A stretch of DNA of 64,000 nucleotides from Clostridia bacterium (GCA_017531505.1 JAFXKX010000007.1:45419-109418), one strand, 5' to 3'; counted from the stretch's first letter, positions 24,596-34,385 are shown. The notes: generated by a model not told the origin, from the letters alone. Numbers and translations are program-made.

Positions 24596-25854
24596 TATTC
24601 CTCAATTCCGTGAAAAGGCACATACGATCCTTTATCGTTTTTATTATTACCCTTACTGTTAAAATCGGCATGCAGTACCCCGGCGCGGCCAATACTGTCT
24701 TTTCCGTATTTTTTTCGCAACGCAAATAACGCTTGCTCCAGCTGCTCTGCCTTTTCATGAGATTTGCTCTCGCCAAACAAACTGCCTTGCACGGCGATCT
24801 CTTCCTTCTTACCGATGCCGATGGCTGTCACACTCAATGCCCGCACCGGCTTTTGCATATCCCAATTCCCCTTTGCCAATTCCCATGCCAATGCATTGAT
24901 CTCTGCATACAGGCATGTCGGCGTATCCAGCATTTTCTGCCGGGACAGATTTTTGAATTGCGGGTCCCGAATAGAGATCTGCACGCCCGTGCATACCAGT
25001 TCTTTGTTTCTGAGACGAGCGGCTACTTTTTCTGCCAGCATGGAGATCCCCAGCGAAATCTCTCCCTCTCCTACCAAATTGCGCGGAAAAGTGACTCCCT
25101 GTCCTACCGACTTTGCAACCGGATCTTCTTGCACACTGCGCACAGGATCGCTATCCAATCCATTGGCGGCCCGCCACATACTTTCGCCGGCTTTTCCGAA
25201 CAGCGATTGCAAAAACTCCTTGCGAGCCGCCGCCAGCTGCCCTATGGAACGGATGCCAAAGGCCTCCAGACGTTTTGCAGCCTTGGGCCCTACATACAGC
25301 ATGTCTCCGGCGGGCAGCGGAAATACAATGTCCCTGAAATTCTCCTGAGATATTACTGTAACCGCATCCGGCTTCTTATAATCACTGCCCAGTTTCGCAA
25401 ATACTTTATTAAAGGATACTCCGACCGAAATGGTCAGCCCCACTTCCTTTTTCACGCGTTCCCGCAGTTCATTGGCAATGCCTTCTCCGTCTTTGCCAAA
25501 CAGATGCATACTGCCTGTAATGTCCAAAAACGTTTCATCTATACCAAAGGGCTCACACAGATCCGTATACTGCTGATAAATGGCATTCACCAGTTTGGAG
25601 TTTTCCGCATAATCCTGATAGCAGGGCGGCACCAGTACCAAATCGGGGCACTTTTGCTTTGCCTGCCAAATGGTTTCTGCCGTTTTCACACCGCAATGTT
25701 TTGCCAGTTCATTTTTCGCCAGAATGATGCCGTGCCTGCTTTCGGGGTCGCCGGCTACCGCCATCGGCACTTCCTTCAGTTCCGGTCTTTTTTTACATTC
25801 TACCGACGCAAAAAAGGAATTACAGTCGGCATGCAATACTACTCTTTGTTTCAT
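24595..25854 (-). CDS. Y-family DNA polymerase (DinB/UmuC group)
   Basis: The 419-residue translesion polymerase begins RVVLHADCNSFFASVE with the first catalytic aspartate, has CEPFGIDETFLDITGS with the catalytic D-E pair and TISVGVSFNKVFAKLGSDYKKPD, then FGIRSIGQLAA in the thumb helix-hairpin-helix. The C-terminal little finger is complete, but no obvious clamp-binding QLxLF peptide is seen at the very end. It begins right at the stop of the S24-type repressor gene, so both are co-expressed. Confidence 0.92.
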   Translation of the reverse strand: MKQRVVLHADCNSFFASVECKKRPELKEVPMAVAGDPESRHGIILAKNELAKHCGVKTAETIWQAKQKCPDLVLVPPCYQDYAENSKLVNAIYQQYTDLCEPFGIDETFLDITGSMHLFGKDGEGIANELRERVKKEVGLTISVGVSFNKVFAKLGSDYKKPDAVTVISQENFRDIVFPLPAGDMLYVGPKAAKRLEAFGIRSIGQLAAARKEFLQSLFGKAGESMWRAANGLDSDPVRSVQEDPVAKSVGQGVTFPRNLVGEGEISLGISMLAEKVAARLRNKELVCTGVQISIRDPQFKNLSRQKMLDTPTCLYAEINALAWELAKGNWDMQKPVRALSVTAIGIGKKEEIAVQGSLFGESKSHEKAEQLEQALFALRKKYGKDSIGRAGVLHADFNSKGNNKNDKGSYVPFHGIEE

Positions 25855-26471
25855 TATTCGATCTCCACCAATGAAAATACAACCTTGCCCAATACTTTTA
25901 CTGCATCTTCATTTACATAGATCTGCGGACTATACTCCGGATCCGAACTGACGGGAGCCAATACGATGTGCTCTCCCTGCCGATAGATCCGTTTGACCGT
26001 GGCCTGTCCGTCCACCAATACCGCCCCGATCTCGCCATCCCGTATTTGTTCTTGTCTGCGAATGATGACAACGCTGCCATCCGGGATATTGGCCCGATCC
26101 ATAGAATTTCCAACCACGCGCAATGCGAAGCAATCTTGCCCCAGCTGCATATTCGGCAGATCCAGGCGGATCGTTCCCGAAAAATTCTCAATGGCTTCGA
26201 TCGGGCTGCCTGCAGCAATACTGCCGTACACCGGTATTGCCGGTTTTGATTCCGTTTCTACCGGTATGGCGGTATATCCTGCCGCCTGCATCAACTGTTC
26301 ATAACTTACCGCAGGTGCACAATATGCAATTTTGCGCAATACCGCGGGCGACGGGATCTGTCCTTTTAGGATCCTCGAGAAATTTCCTGCGCTGATCCCT
26401 GCTTTACGGCAAAAAGCATTGCGGGAATCCTCGCCTATCGCGCATTGTATCAAATCGATCAAAGTATTCAT
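25854..26471 (-). CDS. LexA/CI-type repressor: HTH with S24 self-cleavage domain
   Basis: The 205-residue protein has an N-terminal helix-turn-helix (FCRKAGISAGNFSRILKGQIPS, given here in pieces: residues 20-41) and a C-terminal S24 peptidase domain. YGSIAAGSPIE contains the expected Ala-Gly cleavage bond, RVVGNSMDRANIP contains the catalytic serine, and GQATVKRIY the catalytic lysine. Such repressors cleave themselves on RecA activation. Upstream lie a promoter and two repeated operator-like sites. It heads an operon with a Y-family polymerase and TIGR03916/TIGR03915, an SOS-like unit. Confidence 0.9.
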   Translation of the reverse strand: MNTLIDLIQCAIGEDSRNAFCRKAGISAGNFSRILKGQIPSPAVLRKIAYCAPAVSYEQLMQAAGYTAIPVETESKPAIPVYGSIAAGSPIEAIENFSGTIRLDLPNMQLGQDCFALRVVGNSMDRANIPDGSVVIIRRQEQIRDGEIGAVLVDGQATVKRIYRQGEHIVLAPVSSDPEYSPQIYVNEDAVKVLGKVVFSLVEIE

Positions 26472-26499
26472 CTTATCGTCCCCCGTTCTTGTTATTCAC

Positions 26500-26528
26500 A
26501 TCATAGCACATCTATTTCTCAAAAGCAA
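26500..26528 (-). promoter_or_regulatory. Promoter of the repressor-polymerase cassette
   Basis: On the minus strand TTGCTT (26523-26528), 17-base spacer, TATGAT (26500-26505), 29 bases before the repressor ATG. The -35 overlaps one of the two candidate operators. Confidence 0.7.
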
Positions 26529-26571
26529 CGATTTTGTGTGAATTTTATTCAATATCATTTCTCGAAAGAAA
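26514..26571. promoter_or_regulatory. Two candidate repressor operators
   Basis: ATTTCTCAAAAGCAA (26514-26528) and ATTTCTCGAAAGAAA (26557-26571) agree at 13 of 15 positions and start 43 bases apart, about four helical turns. The second is a near-palindrome (TTTCT-CGA-AGAAA-like). One overlaps the -35 box, as expected for autoregulation. Confidence 0.5.
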
Positions 26572-26583
26572 CATTTATTGCAT

Positions 26584-26613
26584 AAAAAAGAGCATCCCTT
26601 TCGAGATGCCCTT
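26584..26613 (-). terminator. Terminator after pfkA
   Basis: On the minus strand AAGGGCATC pairs with GATGCTCTT (one G-U pair) and is followed by a run of Ts (26584-26589). Confidence 0.75.
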
Positions 26614-26619
26614 ATCTGA

Positions 26620-27582
26620 TCAATAATTCATCATTGCGCAATACTGCTCGTACAACGCGTAATCAAACTTAAGCGGCATAGCCAGCGCAGTGTTGATTTC
26701 TTCATCCACGATCTTATTCTCATGAATGCCGACCACACGGCCGCCAATGCCCTGCTCCATCAATTCGATCGCTCTTGCGCTCATCTGCATAGCCAGTACA
26801 CGGTCAAATACAGTAGGTTCACCGCCGCGCTGCGTATAGCCAAGTACCACATGCTTCAGATCTCTGCCTGTCTTTTCACGGATATAGTCTGCAATTTCTT
26901 CCGCATTGCCGGCACCTTCTGCCATAGCAATGATGCTGACTTCTCTGCCGCGTGCGAATCTTTCCTCGATCTCTCTGCAAATATCATCCAGATCAAACTT
27001 TACTTCGGGGATCAGGATAAAGTCTGCTTCGGAAGCAATTCCTGCATACAGTGTCATATCGCCGCAATGTCTGCCCATGACTTCTACTACACAGATACGG
27101 TCGTGGGAAAGCATGGTCGTACGAATCTTGGAGATTTCCTGCGCTGCAGTGTTGATTGCAGTGAAGAAGCCCAATGTATAATCGGTAAATGCGATATCAT
27201 TGTCAATGGTGCCGGGGATACCGATCGCAGGTACACCCAGATTGGTCAGCACCTGTGCGCCACGGAAGCTACCGTCACCGCCGATAACGATCAAACCTTC
27301 GATATCAAAATCTTTCAGAGTCTGTACTGCTTTTGCTCTGCCTTCATCGGTCAGCATTTCCAGGCAGCGTGCACTCTTAAGAATTGTACCGCCTTTATCA
27401 GAAATATACTCTACCTGTTCAGGCAAAAGTTCTGTCAACTCACCTTCGATCAAACCGGCATAGCCTCTGACTACACCCATGACCTGCATACCTTTGTTGT
27501 GAGCCGCACGGACTACCCCAAAGATCGCTGCGTTCATAACCGGTGTATCTCCACCGCTTGTTAATACCGCAATTTTCTTCAT
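26620..27582 (-). CDS. pfkA: 6-phosphofructokinase
   Basis: The 320-residue protein is a group A phosphofructokinase. IGGDGSFRGA carries the ATP-type glycine (not the Asp of PPi enzymes), GTIDNDIAFTDYTLGF the catalytic TIDND, and MGRHCGDMTL and LGYTQRGGEPTVFDR the substrate sites. The first loop reads TSGGDTPVMNAAIFG, where the usual form is GGDAPGMNAAIRG, so a glycine and an arginine are replaced. The start MKKIAVL follows GGAG; four extra upstream codons are possible. Its own promoter and a ~145-base leader separate it from dnaE. Confidence 0.92.
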   Translation of the reverse strand: MKKIAVLTSGGDTPVMNAAIFGVVRAAHNKGMQVMGVVRGYAGLIEGELTELLPEQVEYISDKGGTILKSARCLEMLTDEGRAKAVQTLKDFDIEGLIVIGGDGSFRGAQVLTNLGVPAIGIPGTIDNDIAFTDYTLGFFTAINTAAQEISKIRTTMLSHDRICVVEVMGRHCGDMTLYAGIASEADFILIPEVKFDLDDICREIEERFARGREVSIIAMAEGAGNAEEIADYIREKTGRDLKHVVLGYTQRGGEPTVFDRVLAMQMSARAIELMEQGIGGRVVGIHENKIVDEEINTALAMPLKFDYALYEQYCAMMNY

Positions 27583-27735
27583 ATCATTCTCCATCGCATT
27601 TTTACAAATGCCAAGTGTATATAGTTTATTTGTCAGATGTGCATAACCGAAAATTATAAATTACTCTGTTATCTGTGCCTTTCAGTGTTTCCCAACACAA
27701 ACGACTCTATACAAAAAAAATTATGCACGCCCTGT

Positions 27736-27764
27736 ATTTTATCATAAAATTTCTTTATATACAA
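27736..27764 (-). promoter_or_regulatory. Promoter of pfkA
   Basis: On the minus strand TTGTAT (27759-27764), a 17-base spacer and TAAAAT (27736-27741), just after the dnaE stop. It implies an mRNA leader of about 145 bases. Confidence 0.6.
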
Positions 27765-27772
27765 CAAGAAAT

Positions 27773-30700
27773 TTATAAAATCGCCTCTATATTCTCTTTT
27801 CCCAGTATGTTTTCCAATTTTTCATGCAATATTCCCGTATATTTTACTGCACGCAATGTATAATGCTTACCCGTGCTTTGCACATATACTTTTACAGCCG
27901 CGCCCCAGTTTTCATAGCAGCCTTCCAGCGCCGCCTTGATCGCACGAATTTTTTGGATGTCTTCATCTGCCAGAGTCAACCGCAATTCCTTCACCATTTG
28001 CGATGTTGCCACCGCAGTCGGTACTTCACGCTTAGGTACCGCTGTTTTGCGGTAACTCCCCGAAGGCATTTTACCGGCCCGGTATATGGATAGACCGCCT
28101 CCAGCAAAAGCTCTGTTTCATCGCCTACAGATACTTTTGCGCGAATACGGCAGATCTCATCCGGCTTGATATCGGCACGATATTGTTCGTACGCCGCAGG
28201 GAAGATCAGGACCCCGATACTGCCGGTCAGATCTTCAAAGGATGCATTAGCCATCATCTGGCGGGAACGCCGCGTCGTCCGCGCTTTGATCTGTGAAAAT
28301 ACGCCTACCAGTTCCACTGTAGCACTTTCCATGGTATGCACCGTTTCCGGATTCTCTGCCCGCGCAATGATTTTCGCGATATTCCATGCTTCCTGCGCCA
28401 GCTGATCTGCATATTGTTGCAGCGGATGTCCGGATAAATACATCCCCACCTTTTGCTTCTCCAGCGCCAGCTTCAGTTTGTCGTCATACTCCGGAATATC
28501 CGGCAGTCGGATAGGCGGCAAAGCCTCTTCGCCTGCCAATGCAAACAAACTCATCATGCCTGATTGAGACCGTTTTGCATCAGATTGTGCATTCTTCAAA
28601 ATCCTGTCGTAGACTTCCATCAACTGCGATCTCTTCGCCCCCGTCTCATCAAATGCACCCGACAAGATCAGAGATTCTATCTGCGTTTTGTTCAGGTTTG
28701 CCACATTCCGCTTAACGAAGTCTGCAAAATCCAAATACTTTCCGTTCTTTCTACGCTCCTCAAACACTGTTTCGATGGAATCACCTACATTGCTCAGCGC
28801 CGCCAAACCAAAGCGGATCGCGCCGTTCTGCACATCAAAATACTTTTCGGAATAATTGATGCTGGGCGGTAATATCTCGATACCGCACTGTTTCACATAG
28901 CGCATATAGTGAGCTACTTTATCGGCAGTGGAAATAAAGCTGTTGATCAGCGCCGTCATGAATTCCGCCGTATAGTGACACTTCAGATAGGCCGTCTGGT
29001 ATGTAACAAAAGCATATGCACAGGCATGGGACTTATTAAATGCATACTGAGCAAAGTCCATCATCTGGTCGTATACACTTTGCGCCACCTTTTCGGGAAC
29101 GCCGCGCTTTACGGCGCCCTCGATACCCTCTCCGCCATATACAAAGATCTGGCGTTCTTTTTCCATGACATCTTTTTTCTTTTTTGCCATGGCACGACGC
29201 ACTTCGTCACTGCGCGCCAAAGAATAACCGGCCATGTCTCGTACGATTTCCATGACCTGTTCCTGATACACCATGCATCCATAGGTATCTTTCAATATCT
29301 TTTCCAGCATCGGATGATCATATTTCACCTTAGCCGGGTCATTCTTACACTCGATATACTCGGGAATCTTTGCCATAGGGCCGGGGCGGAACAATGCAAT
29401 GCCTACCATGATGTCGCCCAGACTTTCCGGCCGCATCCTTGTCATCAGCGAGCGCATGCCGTCACTTTCCAGCTGGAAGATACCGTCTGTCTCACCCGAG
29501 GAGATCAGTTCATATACTGCCTTATCCTCAAAATCGATATGATCCATATCCAGCCGGATATTGCGGTTTTTGCGCACCAGTTCTACAGTATCTCTGATAA
29601 CAGTCAAGGTACGAAGCCCCAAAAAGTCCATCTTCAGCAATCCCAGCGCCTCAATATTGTGCATATTGTATTGCGTTGTGATGCTTTCGTCTTTTTTATT
29701 GAGTACCAGCGGCGAATATTTTGTAACCGGATCTGCCGAAATCACAACTGCCGCCGCATGGGTGGAGCTCTGTCTGGGCATACCCTCGATTTTCATGGCC
29801 ATATCCAGCCATTCGCGGATCTTTTCGTCGTTGTCGTATTCGTTGCGCAGAGAAGGCGATTCCTCCAGCGCCTGTGCGATCGTCATCTTTACTGCAAAGG
29901 GGATCATCTTTGCAACCCGATCGGCCTCCTGCACATTGATTCCCATAACACGCGCCACATCGCGCACGACCTGCTTCGCCCCCAGTGTACCAAAAGTGAT
30001 CAGCTGTGCCACATGATCTTTTCCGTATTTGCGCGAAACATACTCGATCACTTCCTGACGGCGTTCGATGCAAAAGTCGATATCGATATCCGGCATACTG
30101 ACACGTTCCGGATTCAAAAAACGTTCAAACAGCAGATTGTACTCGATAGGGTCAATATCTGTGATTCCCAATGCATACGCGACAATGCTGCCGGCAGCGC
30201 TTCCTCGTCCGGGGCCCACCATAATATGTTCCTGCTTTGCAAAGTTTACATAGTCCCAAACAATCAGGAAGTAATCTGTAAAGCCCATGTTATTGATGGT
30301 ATCCAGCTCATAGCGCATCCGCTCTTCGTGCTGTATATAGGCATCACCATAACGCTTGTGCATACCTTCGCGCACCAGTTTCTCCAGATACTGACGGTCG
30401 GTATACCCTGCGGGCACCTCAAATGTAGGCATATGCAGCACACCCTGCTCGATTTCCACATTGCATTCTTCTGCAATACGTACGGTATTTTCCAATGCCT
30501 CCGGCAAATACCCGAACAAAGTCCGCATTTCCTCTTCGGATTTGATATAAAACTCATCTGTCTGGAACAATCCGCCGCCATCCGCCAGCGTACGTCCCAT
30601 CTGCAGACACATCATGATGTCCTGCGCCCGTGCATCTTCCTTTTCTACATAATGTACGTCATTGGTCACGATCAACGGAATATCCAGATCATTCGCCAAG

Positions 30701-31266
30701 GCGATCAGCAGCGGGTTGACCAACTTTTCTTCCCGCAGTCCGTGATCCTGTACTTCAATATAAAAATCTTCTCCGAACAGTTCTTTCAGGCGCAGAGCCA
30801 ATGCTTCTGCCTCTTTCTGCTTGCCGGTCATCAGCATCTGCGGAATATCTCCTGCAATACACGCCGATGTACAGATCACACCTTCCGCATATTTTGCCAG
30901 CGTCTGATAGTCAATACGCGGCTTATAGTAGTATCCGTCAATAAATCCAATGGAGCACAATTCCATCAGGTTCTTATAACCGGTTTGGTTTTTAGCCAGC
31001 AGCAGCAGATGGGCGTATTCTCTGTTTTTTGCCGACTTCTCATGGAGATCCGCAGCGATATATGCTTCAAAGCCCAGAATCGGTTTGATACCCTGTTTTT
31101 TCGCGGCATTATAAAAATCCATCACGCCATACATCGCGCCGTGATCGGTAATGGCTATCGCCGTCTGCCCCAATGCCTTGACTTTGCTTATGATGTCCCC
31201 GATACGGGCAGCACCATCCAGCAAACTGTATTCACTGTGCACATGCAGATGTACAAATCCACTCAT
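27773..31266 (-). CDS. dnaE: DNA polymerase III alpha subunit, with an apparent 1-base frameshift near the C-terminus
   Basis: DnaE replicates DNA. The N-terminal PHP domain starts FVHLHVHSEYSLLDGA; GPGRGSAAGS and MPDIDIDFC (catalytic aspartates) follow, then helix-hairpin-helix and OB-fold regions (SGHPLQQYADQ, VELVGVFSQIKARTTR). The frame reads through to LLLEAVYPYTGPVK and then turns into unrelated sequence ending at 27991. The true continuation (MPSGSYRKTAVPK to the TAA at 27773) lies one frame away. The total length 3494 bases becomes 1164 codons plus stop if one base is added within 28069-28082, which holds short TTTT and CCC runs. Either a sequencing error or a real truncation of the last ~100 residues. 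The start MSGFVHLH is set by GGGAG. Confidence 0.85.
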
Positions 31267-31373
31267 CACTGTCAACTCCCATCTGTTTGCAGAAATCGTC
31301 ATTTTATTATATCACATTCCGCCGATCCCGCGATATTGCAAACACTGATTTTTGCAATTTTCCCGAAAAAACT

Positions 31374-31402
31374 TTGCCTTTACAGCCCTGCTTCGTTATA
31401 AT
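31374..31402 (+). promoter_or_regulatory. Promoter of the HAD phosphatase-hprK unit
   Basis: TTGCCT (31374-31379), 17-base spacer, TATAAT (31397-31402), 41 bases before the ATG. Confidence 0.7.
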
Positions 31403-31443
31403 AGAACCAAAGAGAAAATAAGAAAGGATCGGAGAATTTTATT

Positions 31444-32238
31444 ATGCAATATAAACTCATCGCGATCGATATGGATGGTACGCTGATCACCAGCGACAAA
31501 AAAATCACGGAACGCTCCATCAAGGCTATGCAGGAAGCAGAAGCAGCAGGCGCTTATGTCGTATTGGCCTCCGGCCGTATGGCTGCCAATGTACAGGTAT
31601 TGGCACAGGATCTCGGACTGCACTCTCCCGCTATCTGCGGCGGCGGCAGCCAGGTACTGGATGCAGATTGGAATCTGATCCATACCTGTTATATCCAGCC
31701 CGAGATCGCCAAACAGGTTCTGGATGTCTGCAAAGAAATGGGTCTGTATGTACAGATTTTTGAAGACGGCAACTTTATCTTTGAAAAGCACACGCCTTCT
31801 ACCGATGTTTACTATGGTATCAGTGGTTTGAACCCCGTAGAAGACCCCGGTCTGTTTGAGCGCGAAGTGATCAATACCCCCAAGATCCTCATCATTGAAG
31901 AACCCGAAAAGCTCAAAGAAGTACAGGCGATCCTGACAGAGCGTTTCCCCATGCTCAATATCGGCCGTTCCCGCCCCACCTTCCTGGAACTCAACAATCC
32001 CGAAGGCAATAAAGGCGTTGCTCTGCGCGTACTGGCAGAAAAGCTCGGTCTGAAGCAGGAAGAACTGATCGCGATCGGCGATAATCAGATCGACGCGCCC
32101 ATGATCAAATATGCAGGTCTTGGCGTAGCCGTCGGCAATGCTCTTGACGAAATCAAGGAAATGGCAGACTATATCTCTGCGGACAACGATCACGAAGGCG
32201 TTACCGAAGTCATCGAAAAATTCATTCTCGGGAAGTAA
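31444..32238 (+). CDS. Cof-type HAD-IIB sugar-phosphate phosphatase
   Basis: The 264-residue protein has HAD motif I AIDMDGTLI, motif II VLASGRM, a lysine in NKGVALRVLAEKLG and motif IV AIGDNQIDAPMIKYAG, followed by AVGNALDEIKEMADYI, all typical of the Cof family. These enzymes dephosphorylate sugar phosphates and similar metabolites; the substrate cannot be read. It is six bases upstream of hprK and likely co-transcribed. Confidence 0.92.
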   Translation: MQYKLIAIDMDGTLITSDKKITERSIKAMQEAEAAGAYVVLASGRMAANVQVLAQDLGLHSPAICGGGSQVLDADWNLIHTCYIQPEIAKQVLDVCKEMGLYVQIFEDGNFIFEKHTPSTDVYYGISGLNPVEDPGLFEREVINTPKILIIEEPEKLKEVQAILTERFPMLNIGRSRPTFLELNNPEGNKGVALRVLAEKLGLKQEELIAIGDNQIDAPMIKYAGLGVAVGNALDEIKEMADYISADNDHEGVTEVIEKFILGK

Positions 32239-32244
32239 GTATTT

Positions 32245-33159
32245 ATGAGAAAGCCTATCAAAGTTAAAAAGTTCATTGAAGAACTGCACCTCACCCCCAT
32301 TTATCTTGGAAACCAGACATCTTTTCCCATCGAGTCCAGCGACCTGAATCGTCCCGGTCTGCAGCTCAGCGGTTTTTTTGAGTATTTCTCCATGGACCGT
32401 GTGCAGTTGTTCGGCAAAGGTGAGATCGAATACTTGAAGAGCCTTTCTCAGGATATTTGCAAAGAACGTTTGGAGACATACTTCAGCTATCCTATCCCCT
32501 GCGTCATCATCTCCCGTAACCAGTATCCCGATGATATGATCATCGAAGCCGCACGAAAGCACGATGTGCCGTTGTTCCTGTCCGATCTGGACACCATGAA
32601 GATTTCCAACAACACTTCTGCTTTCCTGGATAACGAACTGGCACCCACCATTGCGCGGCACGGCGGATTGATCGACGTTTACGGCGTAGGCGTGTTTCTT
32701 ACCGGCGAGTCCGGCATCGGCAAAAGTGAAACTGCGCTGGAACTGCTCAAGCGCGGACATCGTATGATCGCCGATGACGTTGTCGAGATCCGCAAAATCT
32801 CTGACAATGTATTGATCGGCCGTGCACCCGATGTCATCCGTCACCTGATGGAGATCCGTGGTATCGGTCTGGTCGACGTATCTGTGCTGTACGGCATGGG
32901 CGCCGTTATGGAGAGCAAGACCATTACCCTGTGCATCCATCTGGCCGCCGGTGATATGAAGGATATTGACCGTCTTGGCGTAGAGACCGAATACACCTCT
33001 TTGCTGGGTGTAGATGTCCCCAAAATCACCATTCCCGTACGACCCGGCCGAAATCTGGCCATTATCATCGAGGTTGCTGCCATGAACTTCCGTCTGAAGT
33101 CCCTTGGCCATAACCCTGCTGCCGCATTGGATCAGGATATGCTAGACCTGCTGGGTTAA
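32245..33159 (+). CDS. hprK: HPr kinase/phosphorylase
   Basis: HprK phosphorylates Ser46 of HPr/Crh to trigger carbon catabolite control. The 304-residue protein has the P-loop GESGIGKSETALEL, the DDVVEI region, the MEIRGIGLVDV signature and a C-terminal VRPGRNLAIIIEVAAMNFRLK matching the family. A Crh-like HPr with Ser46 is encoded about 4.8 kb downstream on the same strand. Confidence 0.95.
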   Translation: MRKPIKVKKFIEELHLTPIYLGNQTSFPIESSDLNRPGLQLSGFFEYFSMDRVQLFGKGEIEYLKSLSQDICKERLETYFSYPIPCVIISRNQYPDDMIIEAARKHDVPLFLSDLDTMKISNNTSAFLDNELAPTIARHGGLIDVYGVGVFLTGESGIGKSETALELLKRGHRMIADDVVEIRKISDNVLIGRAPDVIRHLMEIRGIGLVDVSVLYGMGAVMESKTITLCIHLAAGDMKDIDRLGVETEYTSLLGVDVPKITIPVRPGRNLAIIIEVAAMNFRLKSLGHNPAAALDQDMLDLLG

Positions 33160-33222
33160 CCCGTAATATAAACCGAAAAATCACACATATACATAGAGTA
33201 AAAGCCACCTGCGAGGTATCGT

Positions 33223-34344
33223 ATGAAACGAGCTTTTACTCTATTTTTTTGCGTAATTACCATACTGCTTTTTTCCCTTTCTCCCGCCGGACTTTTGCAA
33301 GGGCTGCAAACCAATGTATACACACAGCAGGCCCGAGAAAAACAGCAGCAATATACCGGCAATCTCTCCCTATGGCATATCGTCTCTTTCAAGACAGGCG
33401 GACAGAGCGGCGTCTCATATCTGCGGGAGCGTATCCGGTATTTTGAACAAAAACATCCCTATGTGTTTATCCAACTCACCGCATATACCGCAGAAGAAGC
33501 ACAACAGGCCCTTGCCCGAGGAGAATTTCCCGATCTGATCTCCTATCCCCTTGGTTTTTTCCCGGATCCTTCTGTGTTCTGTCCGCTGCCGCTGCCAAAC
33601 CAACTGCCGCGTAACCTGCGCACAGTCGGCAGTTTTGACGGAGTCTGCTATGCCTATCCGTATATGGCAGATGCGTATACCCTCAGCATCGATCAGGATA
33701 TGTTTTTTGATCAGGATATACCGTTGCCTGCAGATATTGCATTGGATGATTCTGCGTTGTCTCAGCTGACAGATTTTCTGATACAAACCTCTGCCTCCCC
33801 CGCATTGGGAGATACCGCCTCCCCCATGGCGGAGTTTTCCCTCCTTCACTCCTATGCTCTGGCAGATATGCAGCTACGCTATTGGCAATCCTGCCGCACT
33901 TTTTCCCCCGATTCCTTTTGGGAAAAAGCGTCACCCTGCCTGTTAGCTCCGGCTGCAGAGATTCTGAAAAGCGCAGAATCTTCTGCCAATCCTTTGTCTT
34001 TACAAACCTATACGCTGCGCGGTTATTCCGACCTCTGCCAATGTATCGGGGTCAACGCACAGTCTGCATCGGACAAAGCCGCCATGGGGCAAGCTTTTTG
34101 TGCATCGCTGCTTACCGCTTCTGCACAAAAGGCTTTGCAGGCCCTGTATATGCTGCCGGTGCTTCCCCTCGAAGCCCTCTATCCGGACTCGCCTCTCCAT
34201 GCGCAGGCATACCACGATTTGCAAAAATACGGCATAGTTCCAAACACCTTTGCCTTCGCCGCACAGTTACAGCAGCCTTTTTTGCAGCTCTCAGACCCCG
34301 CCGCAAAAACTTTACTGCAAAAAATAGTCTCGACCGGGAAATAA
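33223..34344 (+). CDS. Secreted or membrane-anchored protein resembling extracellular solute-binding proteins
   Basis: The 373-residue protein has an N-terminal signal/anchor helix (MKRAFTLFFCVITILLFSLS) without a clear lipobox. LSLWHIVSFKTGGQSGVSYLRERIRYFEQKHPY (shown as a region, about residues 48-80) and GEFPDLISYPLGF resemble the first lobe of family 1 solute-binding proteins, where W-x-x-x-x-G and F-E-x-x-x-P-x-I/V recur. No permease genes are close. The ribosome site (GAGG) is weak. It could be an orphan binding or sensor protein. Confidence 0.7.
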   Translation: MKRAFTLFFCVITILLFSLSPAGLLQGLQTNVYTQQAREKQQQYTGNLSLWHIVSFKTGGQSGVSYLRERIRYFEQKHPYVFIQLTAYTAEEAQQALARGEFPDLISYPLGFFPDPSVFCPLPLPNQLPRNLRTVGSFDGVCYAYPYMADAYTLSIDQDMFFDQDIPLPADIALDDSALSQLTDFLIQTSASPALGDTASPMAEFSLLHSYALADMQLRYWQSCRTFSPDSFWEKASPCLLAPAAEILKSAESSANPLSLQTYTLRGYSDLCQCIGVNAQSASDKAAMGQAFCASLLTASAQKALQALYMLPVLPLEALYPDSPLHAQAYHDLQKYGIVPNTFAFAAQLQQPFLQLSDPAAKTLLQKIVSTGK

Positions 34345-34356
34345 CAAGTTTCTTTA

Positions 34357-34385
34357 TTGAATCAATATCCGTTTTCGTGTAAAAT
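34357..34385 (+). promoter_or_regulatory. Promoter of the murB-PHP-rapZ-whiA unit
   Basis: TTGAAT (34357-34362), 17-base spacer, TAAAAT (34380-34385). Transcription would start near 34392. An 8-bp inverted repeat TGTGAGAA/TTCTCACA (34406-34425) follows in the leader. Confidence 0.65.

Noticed and set aside
28069..28090. Programmed ribosomal frameshift in dnaE
   Set aside because: No canonical X-XXY-YYZ slippery heptamer, and DnaE is not known to need one; an indel is simpler.
28909..31401. 830-codon open frame on the plus strand
   Set aside because: It lies entirely antisense to dnaE, has no ribosome site and low-complexity His/Cys/Arg-rich translation typical of a shadow frame.
31396..33111. 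571-codon open frame on the minus strand
   Set aside because: Antisense to the HAD phosphatase and hprK genes, which have clear motifs and ribosome sites.
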